64,000 nt of DNA from Amphritea atlantica (GTDB lineage Bacteria > Pseudomonadota > Gammaproteobacteria > Pseudomonadales > Balneatricaceae): assembly GCF_018860855.1 (NCBI RefSeq), contig NZ_JAHKQE010000041.1, forward strand, positions 21,369 to 85,368, in the 5' to 3' direction. Shown piece by piece: positions 1-8,500 of this stretch (within the stretch, counting starts at the first letter, position 1; each line of letters opens with the position of its first letter). The notes beneath the pieces were generated by a model that was given only the letters and a program-made list of their open reading frames with translations, searched no databases and was not told where the DNA came from. The translations under genes and the position numbers were made by a program.

Positions 1-667
1 TGAGATTGGCTCCGTTGAGGTCATAACGCGATAATTGTGCATCTGAAAGATCCAGTTGCAATAAACCATCAAAATCAGAATTTCTGCGAACAATAACCGT
101 TATGACTGCCTGAATATCAGTTTCCGGTTGGATGATTTTATATGATTGTTCGTCATGAGCTTCAGGCTGACTCTCCATTTTGTTTTCGTTTGGTTTATTA
201 GCAGCGACTTGGCCGGAACGCATCCGTACGTAGGCGCAGAGCACTTCCATTATCTGCGGATGATATATTTCATTGCTTTTGGCGATCCTTTCTAAAGCAT
301 AAAGACCACCTAAGCGCAGTTCCAGATGCGGCTTGCCCTCACCATCTTTTGCACCTAGTTGCTCTATAGCCTTGGTGTAAACATCTGCAATATGACTTGC
401 TTCAGATGTTTCTGTTTGCCTATTGGATATTTGAGTTTGCTTATCGGCAATGCGAGTACGCCAAATCAACATAGGGAAACCGATAAGAGCCGCTGACACT
501 AAGCCGATGTTTCTTATCTGTTCATGGTTAGCGGAAATGTAATCCCAGAATATGAATGACAGAGTGAATGAAATTGATGACATCAGAACTATTTTGAAGG
601 CAATTGATGTTGGCGGAATGTAACTTAACATGTTACTAGTGAAAAACTTTTTCCAATTCTTATCCAT
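1..667 (-). CDS. Pentapeptide-repeat membrane protein, partial
   Basis: The frame is open from an ATG at 667 to the window edge (222 codons), so the C-terminus is missing. Two hydrophobic segments (about residues 20-42 and 47-64) are followed by a polar Q/T/E-rich segment. Next comes a conserved block with LELRLGGLYALERIAK and HPQIMEVLCAYVR, and the visible end begins A(D/N)LXX-type pentapeptides (LDLSDAQLSRYDLNGANL). This is the membrane-anchored pentapeptide-repeat family often found in prophages and islands; its biochemical role is unknown. The start overlaps the stop of the upstream methyltransferase gene (TAATG), implying translational coupling. It sits in the right-end cargo slot of the phage; an exclusion or immunity role is conjecture. 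Confidence 0.8.
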   Translation of the reverse strand, partial: MDKNWKKFFTSNMLSYIPPTSIAFKIVLMSSISFTLSFIFWDYISANHEQIRNIGLVSAALIGFPMLIWRTRIADKQTQISNRQTETSEASHIADVYTKAIEQLGAKDGEGKPHLELRLGGLYALERIAKSNEIYHPQIMEVLCAYVRMRSGQVAANKPNENKMESQPEAHDEQSYKIIQPETDIQAVITVIVRRNSDFDGLLQLDLSDAQLSRYDLNGANL

Positions 668-1467
668 TAAAATAACCCCTGCTGTCCCTTTGGTCTTGGT
701 TGCTCCTTCCAGTTTCCGAAGATAAGCTCTATACAATCTTGGGCCTTGTCTGAACCACCAACGGTGTACTGATAATCTACTTCGACCACGGGGAGGTTTG
801 CAAATACCTTTCGGATGTCTGGGTGATCGTTGATGCTGATGATCATGTGGCCTTGTATCGATTGGGCTAGGCTGGCCATCTCTTCATACTCTTCAAAGCC
901 AAAGGGAACGCCATAGCCTTCTGTCTGCCAGTAGGGTGGATCGCAATAGAAAAGGGTGCCGGGGCGATCGTATTTCTTGATGATGTGCTTCCAGTCAAGG
1001 TGTTCAATTGTTGTATTAGACAACCGGTAGTGAGCATCGGCGAGATCTTGTTCTAGTGTGAATATATTAAACCTAGGTCTACCTGTGGTACTGGTGCCGA
1101 AGCTTTGACCTTCTACCTTACCGCCGAAGGCCAGTTTCTGCAGATAGAGAAAGCGGGCTGCGCGTTGGATATCGGTCAGTGTTTCTGGTGGCGTCTGCTG
1201 CATCCACTGCCAGTTTTGGCGGCTGGTGAGTATCCATTTGAATTGTTTATAAAGCTCTTCCAGGTGATGTTTAACAATCCGGTAAAGGTTCACTAGGTCG
1301 CCGTTAACATCATTTAGAATTTCAGTTTGGCTCGGTTCTTTTAGGAAGAATAGAGCCGCAGCTCCACTGAACGGTTCAACGTAGCATGAGTGCTCAGGGA
1401 ACAGCGGCAGAATGTGATCAGCTAGTTTACGTTTTCCGCCGATCCAAGGAATGAGGGGCTTTGCCAT
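667..1467 (-). CDS. D12-class DNA adenine methyltransferase (phage modification gene)
   Basis: A 266-aa N6-adenine methyltransferase of the Dam/D12 class. The N-terminal PLIPWIGGKRKL segment and VEPFSGAAAL (about residues 31-40) form the AdoMet site, and CDPPYW (about 174-179) is the catalytic motif. It presumably methylates adenine in a short site on phage DNA, protecting it from host restriction. It occupies the place of Mu mom and follows a Com-like gene, with which it overlaps by 41 nt. A stem-loop (1468-1486) touches the start codon and holds the AAAGG ribosome-binding sequence in its loop, suggesting translational control by Com. Target sequence cannot be read from the protein. Confidence 0.92.
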   Translation of the reverse strand: MAKPLIPWIGGKRKLADHILPLFPEHSCYVEPFSGAAALFFLKEPSQTEILNDVNGDLVNLYRIVKHHLEELYKQFKWILTSRQNWQWMQQTPPETLTDIQRAARFLYLQKLAFGGKVEGQSFGTSTTGRPRFNIFTLEQDLADAHYRLSNTTIEHLDWKHIIKKYDRPGTLFYCDPPYWQTEGYGVPFGFEEYEEMASLAQSIQGHMIISINDHPDIRKVFANLPVVEVDYQYTVGGSDKAQDCIELIFGNWKEQPRPKGQQGLF

Positions 1468-1603
1468 GATATGTACCTTTCATATCTATGGGGCTCGCGG
1501 CCCTCTGGTTGATTACTCCACAACGGGAGCATTTTATTTCTAAAACTTGATAAATTGCTTTAGCCAACAGCTTATTACAGCGCTGACAACGTATGTCTTG
1601 CAT
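1427..1603 (-). CDS. com: Com-like zinc-finger translational regulator
   Basis: A 58-aa protein beginning MQDIRCQRCNKLL, with two CxxC pairs (C6/C9 and C25/C28), the treble-clef-like zinc knuckle of the Mu Com family. Mu Com binds the mom mRNA and melts a stem-loop hiding its ribosome-binding site. The gene overlaps the start of the downstream methyltransferase by 41 nt, as com overlaps mom. Its own GGTAGG ribosome-binding sequence lies in the 3' arm of a 6-bp stem (1609-1628), so its translation may also be controlled. The start at 1603 has this sequence 5 nt upstream. Confidence 0.85.
   Translation of the reverse strand: MQDIRCQRCNKLLAKAIYQVLEIKCSRCGVINQRAASPIDMKGTYHGKAPHSLDRRKT
1468..1486 (-). 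promoter_or_regulatory. Stem-loop abutting the methyltransferase start codon
   Basis: On the minus strand GATATG - AAAGGTA - CATATC ends directly before the ATG at 1467. The loop carries the AAAGG ribosome-binding sequence. In Mu a comparable stem-loop inhibits mom translation until Com binds; the same arrangement here next to a Com gene suggests the same mechanism (inference). Confidence 0.55.
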
Positions 1604-1608
1604 GTGAA

Positions 1609-1628
1609 CCTACCTAAAATCTGGTAGG
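1609..1628 (-). promoter_or_regulatory. Stem-loop over the com ribosome-binding site
   Basis: Minus strand CCTACC - AGATTTTA - GGTAGG, followed 5 nt later by the com ATG (1603). The 3' arm is the only Shine-Dalgarno-like sequence, so the stem would sequester it. The stem is only six base pairs, so a regulatory role is tentative. Confidence 0.35.
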
Positions 1629-1698
1629 CTTGCCCTGCCTCGCGAGGCGGGGAAGCCCTGGGTTGGTTCACGTAGATGGCTTACGTGTTCTGACGGCT

Positions 1699-1720
1699 CA
1701 ATAACGTTGCCGCGTTATTG
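1699..1720 (-). terminator. Hairpin after the last tail gene
   Basis: Perfect 8-bp inverted repeat CAATAACG - TTGCCG - CGTTATTG, about 27 nt past the stop of the tail operon. It lacks a run of T, so it may be a weak or factor-assisted terminator or an mRNA 3'-end structure. A 12-bp palindrome GCCTCGCGAGGC (1637-1648) lies between it and com. Confidence 0.35.
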
Positions 1721-1746
1721 GGTCGCTTCCTTCTGTTTAATGTTTC

Positions 1747-1971
1747 TTAATAAAGAATCATGTTGTATTGCGGCAGCGTTGGGGCTGCTTGTTTTATCTC
1801 TCCTCCTTTTATATATACGGCTCCTCCTGTGGTGCCAGTGCCGGTGACTTTTAGCCGGTCGCCGCTTAGTAGCTCGACAGTACTCTCTGTGCCGTCAGTG
1901 CTGATAATGGTGGCGATCTGAGTACTATCTTTTTCTAATAAGTTTTCAAATTGCGTCCAGATGTTAGACAT
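1747..1971 (-). CDS. Small protein at the end of the tail operon
   Basis: A 74-aa protein not recognised by family. It has a hydrophilic N-terminal helix (SNIWTQFENLLEKD) followed by a beta-rich segment with TDGTESTVELLSGDRLKVTG and a Gly/Thr-rich stretch, reminiscent of small phage beta-barrel or tail-tip accessory proteins. Its start overlaps the end of the 717-aa tail gene by 8 nt, placing it in the tail operon. A small structural role is likely; nothing more can be supported. Confidence 0.6.
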   Translation of the reverse strand: MSNIWTQFENLLEKDSTQIATIISTDGTESTVELLSGDRLKVTGTGTTGGAVYIKGGEIKQAAPTLPQYNMILY

Positions 1972-4117
1972 TAACCCTCCTATCGGCGGCGAGTTGTTGG
2001 CGAACGGTTAATGTGTCAGCGGTGCTTTGGGCGCTGATAGTCGTGCCCGAGATCAGCACGGGGTAGGTTTCGTCGATATCTTGAATTTCTACCAAATGAC
2101 CGGGTAACAGTAATCCAGGGGCAACTCCGTGCTCTGTTAGCCAGGTGGTGAAGGTCATTTCTTCCCAAGTGCCGCCTTTGGCTATTTCAATGCGGGCGCG
2201 TTCATAGCCTGCATTTTGATGTGTTATTAGCTCGTCGGTTACTAGCGGGGCGAGTTCGTCACCCGCAGTGCCGTCGCGGGTGAGGGTGACAATAACTCCG
2301 CCAGTTTTACCCCCAGCAGCGATGGCTCGGTTATAAGTTGACAGTGTTTTAAACTGACTTCCTGCTTGCTCCATAAGGGAGGCGGGGAGAATGGCATCTA
2401 ACACTGTGTCTGCATCGCCCCACTTATGAGGGCTGATAGGGTAGCGTGATTTAACAATCAATCGCTTATCGGTGGGGTGACTCTGCACGATAGCCCCTAC
2501 GGTATTGGCTAGCCGCTTGATAGCTGCAATAGGGTCTAGTTCTTGATAACTATAAGCACCGCCTGGTATTAGCCAGTCTTGGGCCTGCCAGTCTAGCGTC
2601 CAGCCTGTTGCGTCTAATTCCTGCTCGGCTAGCTGCTGCGCGGTATAGGCGGCGGTGATGGCCTTGCTTCGCTTCGGGGCGTATGGATCGGATAGATAGC
2701 CGCTTAGGCTGCGCCCTTTGATTGATATTCCTGTTTGTCCGAACTGTCGTGAGACGCTATAGCTTTCGACAATGCCCGAGAATGTGTGGCCGTTGATCTC
2801 GCAGGTGATCTCTCTGGGACCATTACTATTGGGTTTTAGTAATGCGAGGTCTGATTGCTTTTTAATCGTGGCGGTAAAGCGCCAGCCCCAACTATCGCTG
2901 TCAGTAGCCCAGCTAACGTTAGTCGCCTCTATTTCAGCCCCGTCGGGTGTTCTATATAGCGTTAGATTAGGCATAAAAATATAAACCCTTTTTATTTCTG
3001 GTTGCTCGGGTCGCTCGGCTTCATCTTCGTCGGCGTCGGCCTGCCATCCTGGGCTGTATTCGTAATCAGGGGCCGGGCGCGTCCAGCTACCGTCGCCCCA
3101 AACTACACGGTTGTTTTCATTTATTGCTGAGGGGTTATCGTGCGGGATAATAACGCCCATATCGGCCGGTCGTGCTGGCTCTTCGGTGTAAGGGTTTGCG
3201 GCTCCCCATGAGAAATTCACCGAGTCGTGCTCAGGCGCCACATAAAGTTCGGTAAAGCTGAAATTCACGGCATTACCTGGGGGTGGCGTATAATTCCGGG
3301 TGTCCCATACTTGGCGTTCGCCGAATAGATCAACTCGGCGGAACGGGTAAAGGCTGTCTACATCAACCGGCGGCGGCCAGTTCCACGGGTCTGTATGGTC
3401 TTCGTCGATAGTGCGCTCGAAACTATCCCATGGCGTTGCTTTGCTTAAATCTGTCGGCTGTGGGTAGTTGCTCGGCATTTCGTCATCAGCATAAAGCTGC
3501 TGCTCGAACCTGTCCCACGGCGCTATGCTTTCGCGGCTTTTTTCGGGGAATAGGCCGAATAGCATTTCTGGCTCTCCGTCGTGGGCTTCGCCTGCGTCCC
3601 AGTCGCTTTGGGTGCTGTGTTGCTTTTCGGGTATCTCGTTGAACGGGATTGCTGGCTCGGCTTGGGCCGTTGATGCTATCCCCCAGGCAAAGCCCTTACC
3701 TGCATCTGATCCGCTGTTGGTGACCGTTGCGGCGGGTATAGTTTCGCCCCATTGCAGAGTTATGCCGGTTTGTATGGCTGGCATTTCGGCGGCAATAGAT
3801 AAAATGGCCCCTCTTGCGATTTGAACGTCTGCCTGCAGGGCTGGCAGGGTCGGTTTAATATCTAGGTCGCGAGCGTTATCTAATATCAGGCTTATTGCGG
3901 CACTTAGCTCAGGGATCTGGGCCAATATTTCAACATCAACCGGCGACGCATGCTCAACCGATAGGGCGCTTATTATCTCCGGCAGCGTCGGATTAATCGT
4001 TAGTTCAAACGCTGATGAATCGATAAACGAAAAGTTTACCGCGTCGCCGGCGGGCGGAGTATAAAGCTCTGTAAAGCTGAAGTTTACCGCGTCGCCGGTT
4101 GGTGGGGTGTAGCTCAT
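1964..4117 (-). CDS. Large tail protein with YTPPxGDAVNFSF repeats and hub-like C-terminus
   Basis: A 717-aa late tail protein. The N-terminus holds two tandem copies of a 16-residue unit (Y3-F15 and Y19-F31, consensus YTPPxGDAVNFSF), and two more copies lie near residues 275-310. Between them is a low-complexity region rich in Pro, Glu, Asp and Trp. The C-terminal about 340 residues (from PNLTLYRTPDGAEI) look like the tail-hub proteins seen in siphovirus-type transposable phages. The position after the 1177-aa tip protein fits a tip or hub component. The N-terminal repeats may be a docking or receptor-facing element. Exact function is not established. Confidence 0.75.
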   Translation of the reverse strand: MSYTPPTGDAVNFSFTELYTPPAGDAVNFSFIDSSAFELTINPTLPEIISALSVEHASPVDVEILAQIPELSAAISLILDNARDLDIKPTLPALQADVQIARGAILSIAAEMPAIQTGITLQWGETIPAATVTNSGSDAGKGFAWGIASTAQAEPAIPFNEIPEKQHSTQSDWDAGEAHDGEPEMLFGLFPEKSRESIAPWDRFEQQLYADDEMPSNYPQPTDLSKATPWDSFERTIDEDHTDPWNWPPPVDVDSLYPFRRVDLFGERQVWDTRNYTPPPGNAVNFSFTELYVAPEHDSVNFSWGAANPYTEEPARPADMGVIIPHDNPSAINENNRVVWGDGSWTRPAPDYEYSPGWQADADEDEAERPEQPEIKRVYIFMPNLTLYRTPDGAEIEATNVSWATDSDSWGWRFTATIKKQSDLALLKPNSNGPREITCEINGHTFSGIVESYSVSRQFGQTGISIKGRSLSGYLSDPYAPKRSKAITAAYTAQQLAEQELDATGWTLDWQAQDWLIPGGAYSYQELDPIAAIKRLANTVGAIVQSHPTDKRLIVKSRYPISPHKWGDADTVLDAILPASLMEQAGSQFKTLSTYNRAIAAGGKTGGVIVTLTRDGTAGDELAPLVTDELITHQNAGYERARIEIAKGGTWEEMTFTTWLTEHGVAPGLLLPGHLVEIQDIDETYPVLISGTTISAQSTADTLTVRQQLAADRRVNV

Positions 4118-4711
4118 TTAAGCGCCTGGCTCGATAAGTTGGGGCGTTGTGCCGGCTTTGATGCGAATAGGGCCGCCGGCCACAATATCGGCTGTGTTGA
4201 TGGTGAAGTCGGCCCCTGATCCTGCAGTGCCAATACTGCCGTCCAGCACGTTATTGCCGTCGCCATCTCTGAACCGACCCCATGTGGCCGTGTTGCTTGC
4301 GTCTGCGCTGCTGTCCTCTGTCCATGCGTCAAACGTCAGCACTCCATCGGCCACGGTTCCTGCAGGCTGGCTAAGGGTTAGCGTTCCCAATAAAACAGGA
4401 ATTTCCCCCATGTCTTGCCATGTAATGTCGTTGTCGGTCACGGTTCCGCCGTCGTTCGGCCAAGTTGGGGCTGCTGCGTCGCTTGTCCCGTCGTTTCCAG
4501 CTCGGTAGTAGTTACCGGCCCCAGTAACGTAATCGCCTGCGGTGTACGCGGTCGCAGTCGCGTGAGCAGCTATTGAATCAATAGATGAGTCTGGGTCTGG
4601 TTGGCCGCCGCTGTACTGTTCAAAAGCTGCCGGTGTAACTGCTGCGTCCAGCGCGTCAATAATTGCCGTGGCTCTAGCGTTTCTTAGCGCTGTTGTTATT
4701 CGGATAGTCAT
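4118..4711 (-). CDS. Phage tail tip/fibre-region protein
   Basis: A 197-aa acidic protein rich in Ala, Thr, Asp and Gly. The middle contains AYTAGDYVTGAGNYYRAGNDG and PTWPNDGGTVTDNDITWQD, a pattern typical of carbohydrate-binding-type or fibre-attached phage modules (residues about 54-98). The C-terminal half is beta-rich (TLTLSQPAGTVADGVLTFD). It overlaps the upstream LamG-like gene by 4 nt and abuts the 717-aa tail gene, so it is co-translated with the tail-tip set. A role as an adhesin or fibre subunit is inferred from position and composition. Confidence 0.6.
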   Translation of the reverse strand: MTIRITTALRNARATAIIDALDAAVTPAAFEQYSGGQPDPDSSIDSIAAHATATAYTAGDYVTGAGNYYRAGNDGTSDAAAPTWPNDGGTVTDNDITWQDMGEIPVLLGTLTLSQPAGTVADGVLTFDAWTEDSSADASNTATWGRFRDGDGNNVLDGSIGTAGSGADFTINTADIVAGGPIRIKAGTTPQLIEPGA

Positions 4712-5577
4712 TCAAAAGTCCTCAATGCTGGTGTTATTGGCCCTGCAATTTTTGCTTTGTATCCGTCCGGCGGCTCTGGAATAACTAAAATATCATCCTC
4801 TTTGGTTATAAAAAACTCGTACTCGCCGCTGGAATTTGTTGTTGTGCTGGCTATTAAGCTACCCGTGCTCCCATCAACCGCATATACTTTCCCTACATGC
4901 GGTATTGCATCAACATCAATAACACCTCTTATCGTGTATGGCCGAGCTTCCGCCATTAATTTGAAGTATTCCTCTTCGGTTGGTACGCGATTTAACATCC
5001 GCCATCTTTCGGCGACACACGTTATGTCTTGGTCTGTCAGTGAGTCTTCATCAAAGAAGTATGTCCGCCCTTGATATATAGACAAACTTGCGCTTACTGC
5101 TGCCTCTTCCCATTCAAGGTTATCAACGGCTACACCTATAATCCCTCCTCTTCTGTACATCATAAAAAAGTGCTGCTTTCCAATAGTAACAAGCCTTGAT
5201 CCAACACTTATCCCGCCAATAAATAAGCTAAGTGATCCGACTTCATAATTTTGAGCACTAATCCGGCCAAGAAGCCTACCAGAATGACCTAGCTCATATT
5301 GTCCGAAAATGTTTTTTTCTATTTCTGGAATTTCTGGAAAAATTATGTAGCCACATATTGCCCAGTCCCCAGTTGCAGGAATAATTGCTGTGCCGAAGTC
5401 GGCCCGTCCTTCTGAAATATATATAGCGTCCCCCATGACGCCATCAACTGAAATAGCGCCACTTATTGAAGCGTTATATACCCCTTTTTCGCCGTATAGT
5501 GTTGTTACTCCCACGTTCGTGTTGGCCATTGTCCACATTTCTATTAATGCTGGATCGTTTAAATCTGTGATAGCCAT
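4708..5577 (-). CDS. Tail protein with LamG-like and carboxypeptidase-regulatory-like domains
   Basis: A 289-aa protein. Residues about 1-210 resemble a LamG/concanavalin-type jelly roll, with Gly-spaced beta strands. Residues about 215-289 resemble a carboxypeptidase-regulatory/CNA-B-like fold (IRGVIDVDAIPHVGKVY, then TTTNSSGEYEFFI). Such two-domain proteins are common receptor-binding parts in phage tails. The gene is visibly more AT-rich than its neighbours, suggesting a swapped host-range module. It overlaps both neighbours by one to four nt. Domain assignments are by eye and moderately secure. Confidence 0.65.
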   Translation of the reverse strand: MAITDLNDPALIEMWTMANTNVGVTTLYGEKGVYNASISGAISVDGVMGDAIYISEGRADFGTAIIPATGDWAICGYIIFPEIPEIEKNIFGQYELGHSGRLLGRISAQNYEVGSLSLFIGGISVGSRLVTIGKQHFFMMYRRGGIIGVAVDNLEWEEAAVSASLSIYQGRTYFFDEDSLTDQDITCVAERWRMLNRVPTEEEYFKLMAEARPYTIRGVIDVDAIPHVGKVYAVDGSTGSLIASTTTNSSGEYEFFITKEDDILVIPEPPDGYKAKIAGPITPALRTFE

Positions 5578-8500
5578 TAGTCTGCATCTCCTCTTATCTG
5601 AAGCTTAAAGCTGTCGTCTTCTTTTGTTGGCTTGCCACTGATCGTTGTTCTCGCAATCCATATCGGTGCGTGGGCCGCGTCTGTATTAAATCGAATCACA
5701 TTGTTTGTGCTCCAACCACTGCCCCAGCCATCGGCTAAAATAGTGAAATATGGCTCACCTGTTATCGGATTTATAGGTGCGCAATCAATAGTGGTACTAC
5801 CGGAGTCTATCTGTCCGGACACTTCACCAACGACATTGAACGATGAAGAGCTAGTAAAAATAATCGCCCAGCGCTCCCGAATAGCGTTCTTGTTGTCCAC
5901 CTGTATTGGATAAAGCCGGTCGTTGTATTGGGCGGTTGTATTGCTACCGATACGGGTGTCTTCCCATACGCTTGTCCACGTCGATTGGCTGAATAAGTGA
6001 TGCGCTCTTGAGGCGATATTGTTAAATATTAGCGCGGTTGAAAAATAGGTATCGGTTGAGTCATAGTCCCGTTCGACTGCGCCGACTAAGGTGATCTGGC
6101 CGTTGATCTGTGCTTCGTTCACCAGCACCATATCTTCTATCCGATTAACGGCCACCAACGGCTCGACTAGCCCAGTTAAATCCATCGGGTCGGCCATTGT
6201 TATGGTGCCGGCTTCGCGGTCTGTGCTGTATTGTGCGGCGTCAACGACGGTGTCGTTTTGGTCTACTAGGTAGCAGGCGGCCAGTTCATCCCTCGCCAGC
6301 GTCACGGTCTGCCCGGCGCTGATGGGGCTGGGTAGCTCCTGGCGTTTTGTGTTGTGGATAACACCAACATCGCCGCTGCGCACAATTGGCACTCGGCCAT
6401 CAATCGGCAGGCGCACTGGGTCGAGGCCTAATATCGATTCATCTAGCGGCATCATGGAATAAACAACGGCGTTATATTTCATTGTTGTCGGTTCCACGGG
6501 GTCTGGCACCCAGATCGTTCCGTCTTCCTGTATGTTGGCCGCGTCATACCAAAAATCGGCCCGCTGATCGGCCGTCAGGCTGGTTTCTAGCACGTACCGC
6601 CCGAACTCGATGCTAGTGATGCCGGTTTCATAATCGACGTGGCCCTGGGCGTCGTTTGTGTCGATCTCCCCTTGTCCGTTTGGTGTCATGCCGATGGTTG
6701 AGCCATCGGGTTTGGTTGCCATGAAATACATGGATAGTGGCCGCATAGGAGCGCCCGGCGTTCTGAAATAAATGCTGTATGCGTACCAGGCGCCTATTTT
6801 TGTCAGCATGGTTTTCAGCGTTAGTGAATTGTTACCGCCGCCGGTGTATTCATTCATTGAAATAATGCCGGTTGAATAGTCAATAACGCCCACGGCATTA
6901 GCTGCGCCGGTCTGACGATCCCAGTCTGTGTATATCTCGCCGCTTCTGTCGATGTATGTTTTGCCGCCCCATATAAACTCTACACTGCCCGGCACTATAT
7001 CCCGCAGGGTTGTCGGCGTTAGGTCGATAGTGACGTTAGGAATGGTGGCGCTTTCGGTCACGGCGTCGGGGATCACGCTGTCGAGCTGGTAATAAATATC
7101 GATGTTGCCGTTGATGATGCCGATACTGGTTTCTGTATGGTAACCGCCGCCCCACCATTGTTTTGAGTTTGAGTTGCTGTAGTTAACCGGCATTGATACC
7201 GCGCCGGAGATGTAATTGATGGTACCACCGTTGCTTAGTGTTCCATCGCCATTGTCTGATACGGTCACCTCTCGGGTGCCGGTGTTGTGCTTGTCTGATG
7301 AATAAGGGCTGTCTCGCTCCCAGTCCCAGTCCTGGTTAAATTTTGCGGCAAATGTTCCCGGTTTAATCGGTTTGCCGGCGACAGTAAACGTGGCATCATC
7401 GCCGCTCATGCCGTAACTGGTCAGCGTTTCTTGCTGGATTGTGCCTTTGTCATAGTTGATGGTTAAAACTGAGTCTGAATCTGGCAGGTAGGTGGGTTTG
7501 AGCCCTACTTGCCCCAGCCCATAGATGACGTGGCCTGTGCCATCGCCGGTCAGGTTGCCGCTGCCGTCGTCGGTTACGGTTCTAACAACGCCGCCGGCGT
7601 CGTAGTTGAATGATAGCGAGTTGGGCAAAAACTCCCCGGCTGAAACGGTAAAATAAAGATAACCTGTCTCAATATCTGGGTCTGCTGTCCTGATCTCGTA
7701 ATGTGAAGGACTGGCCCAAGTGTAAATCACCTCGCTGTCGGTGTCGGGCAACGCTCCCAGCGTTACCACAACGGTTCCGGTTGCATAATCGATAGTCCCA
7801 GCGCCGCCGGCCTCGTCTTCTAACACGCCACTGCCGTTGTCCTGCATCCGGTACCATTCGCCCTGTGCCATATAATCCACAAACAGAGTGCCTGGCTGCG
7901 GCATGGGCCGTAGTGTTTTAACGTAGTTATAGCCGCGATTGATTAGTTCGATTTTTTCATGGTCTGTGTGAGCAGTGTCATAGATCGCGGCCGCCGGGGT
8001 CGCGGTCATAGTGATGGTATAGCTGCCTCCTACACTAAAGCCTGTCACCGTGCCTGATTCGTAATCGATTGACCCGTTTTGTGCACCGACAACGCCATAG
8101 CTGCTGCTTGTGGTGTAGGTGCAAATTAGCGCGCCGTTGCCGTCATCTTCATACGTCGCCCTTCCGCCATAATTCACGGTGACTGATCCTTCGGTGATTG
8201 CCCGGCCGAATGAAAATGTTGATGCGTTCGCCGTGGTGATCGAATAGGGGGCACCGGCGGCCACGATATTAAGCCGCTCTACACCAGCGGCCACGTTTGC
8301 AACGGGGCTTTCAACGGTCGCACTTGGGACTAGCTGCCCATAAATGCTATCTAGCTTGATACTCATAGGGCTGTTGCTGATCGCTTCGCTTACTTTTACC
8401 TGTCCATAGTATTTGCTGGCGTCGGCGACCTGCGTTGTTCTAAAGACGGTATCAGTTTCAACGGCAGAGTATCGGCTAGCTGTTTGCGGCCCGGCGAAAG

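Noticed and set aside
1637-1648. 12-bp palindrome GCCTCGCGAGGC as a terminator
   Set aside because: It has no loop and no T-run; alone it supports no function.
6386-6616. Plus-strand open frames opposite tail and head genes, for example here and at 23366-23704
   Set aside because: They lie antisense to well-supported phage genes and show no protein family pattern; they are coding shadows.
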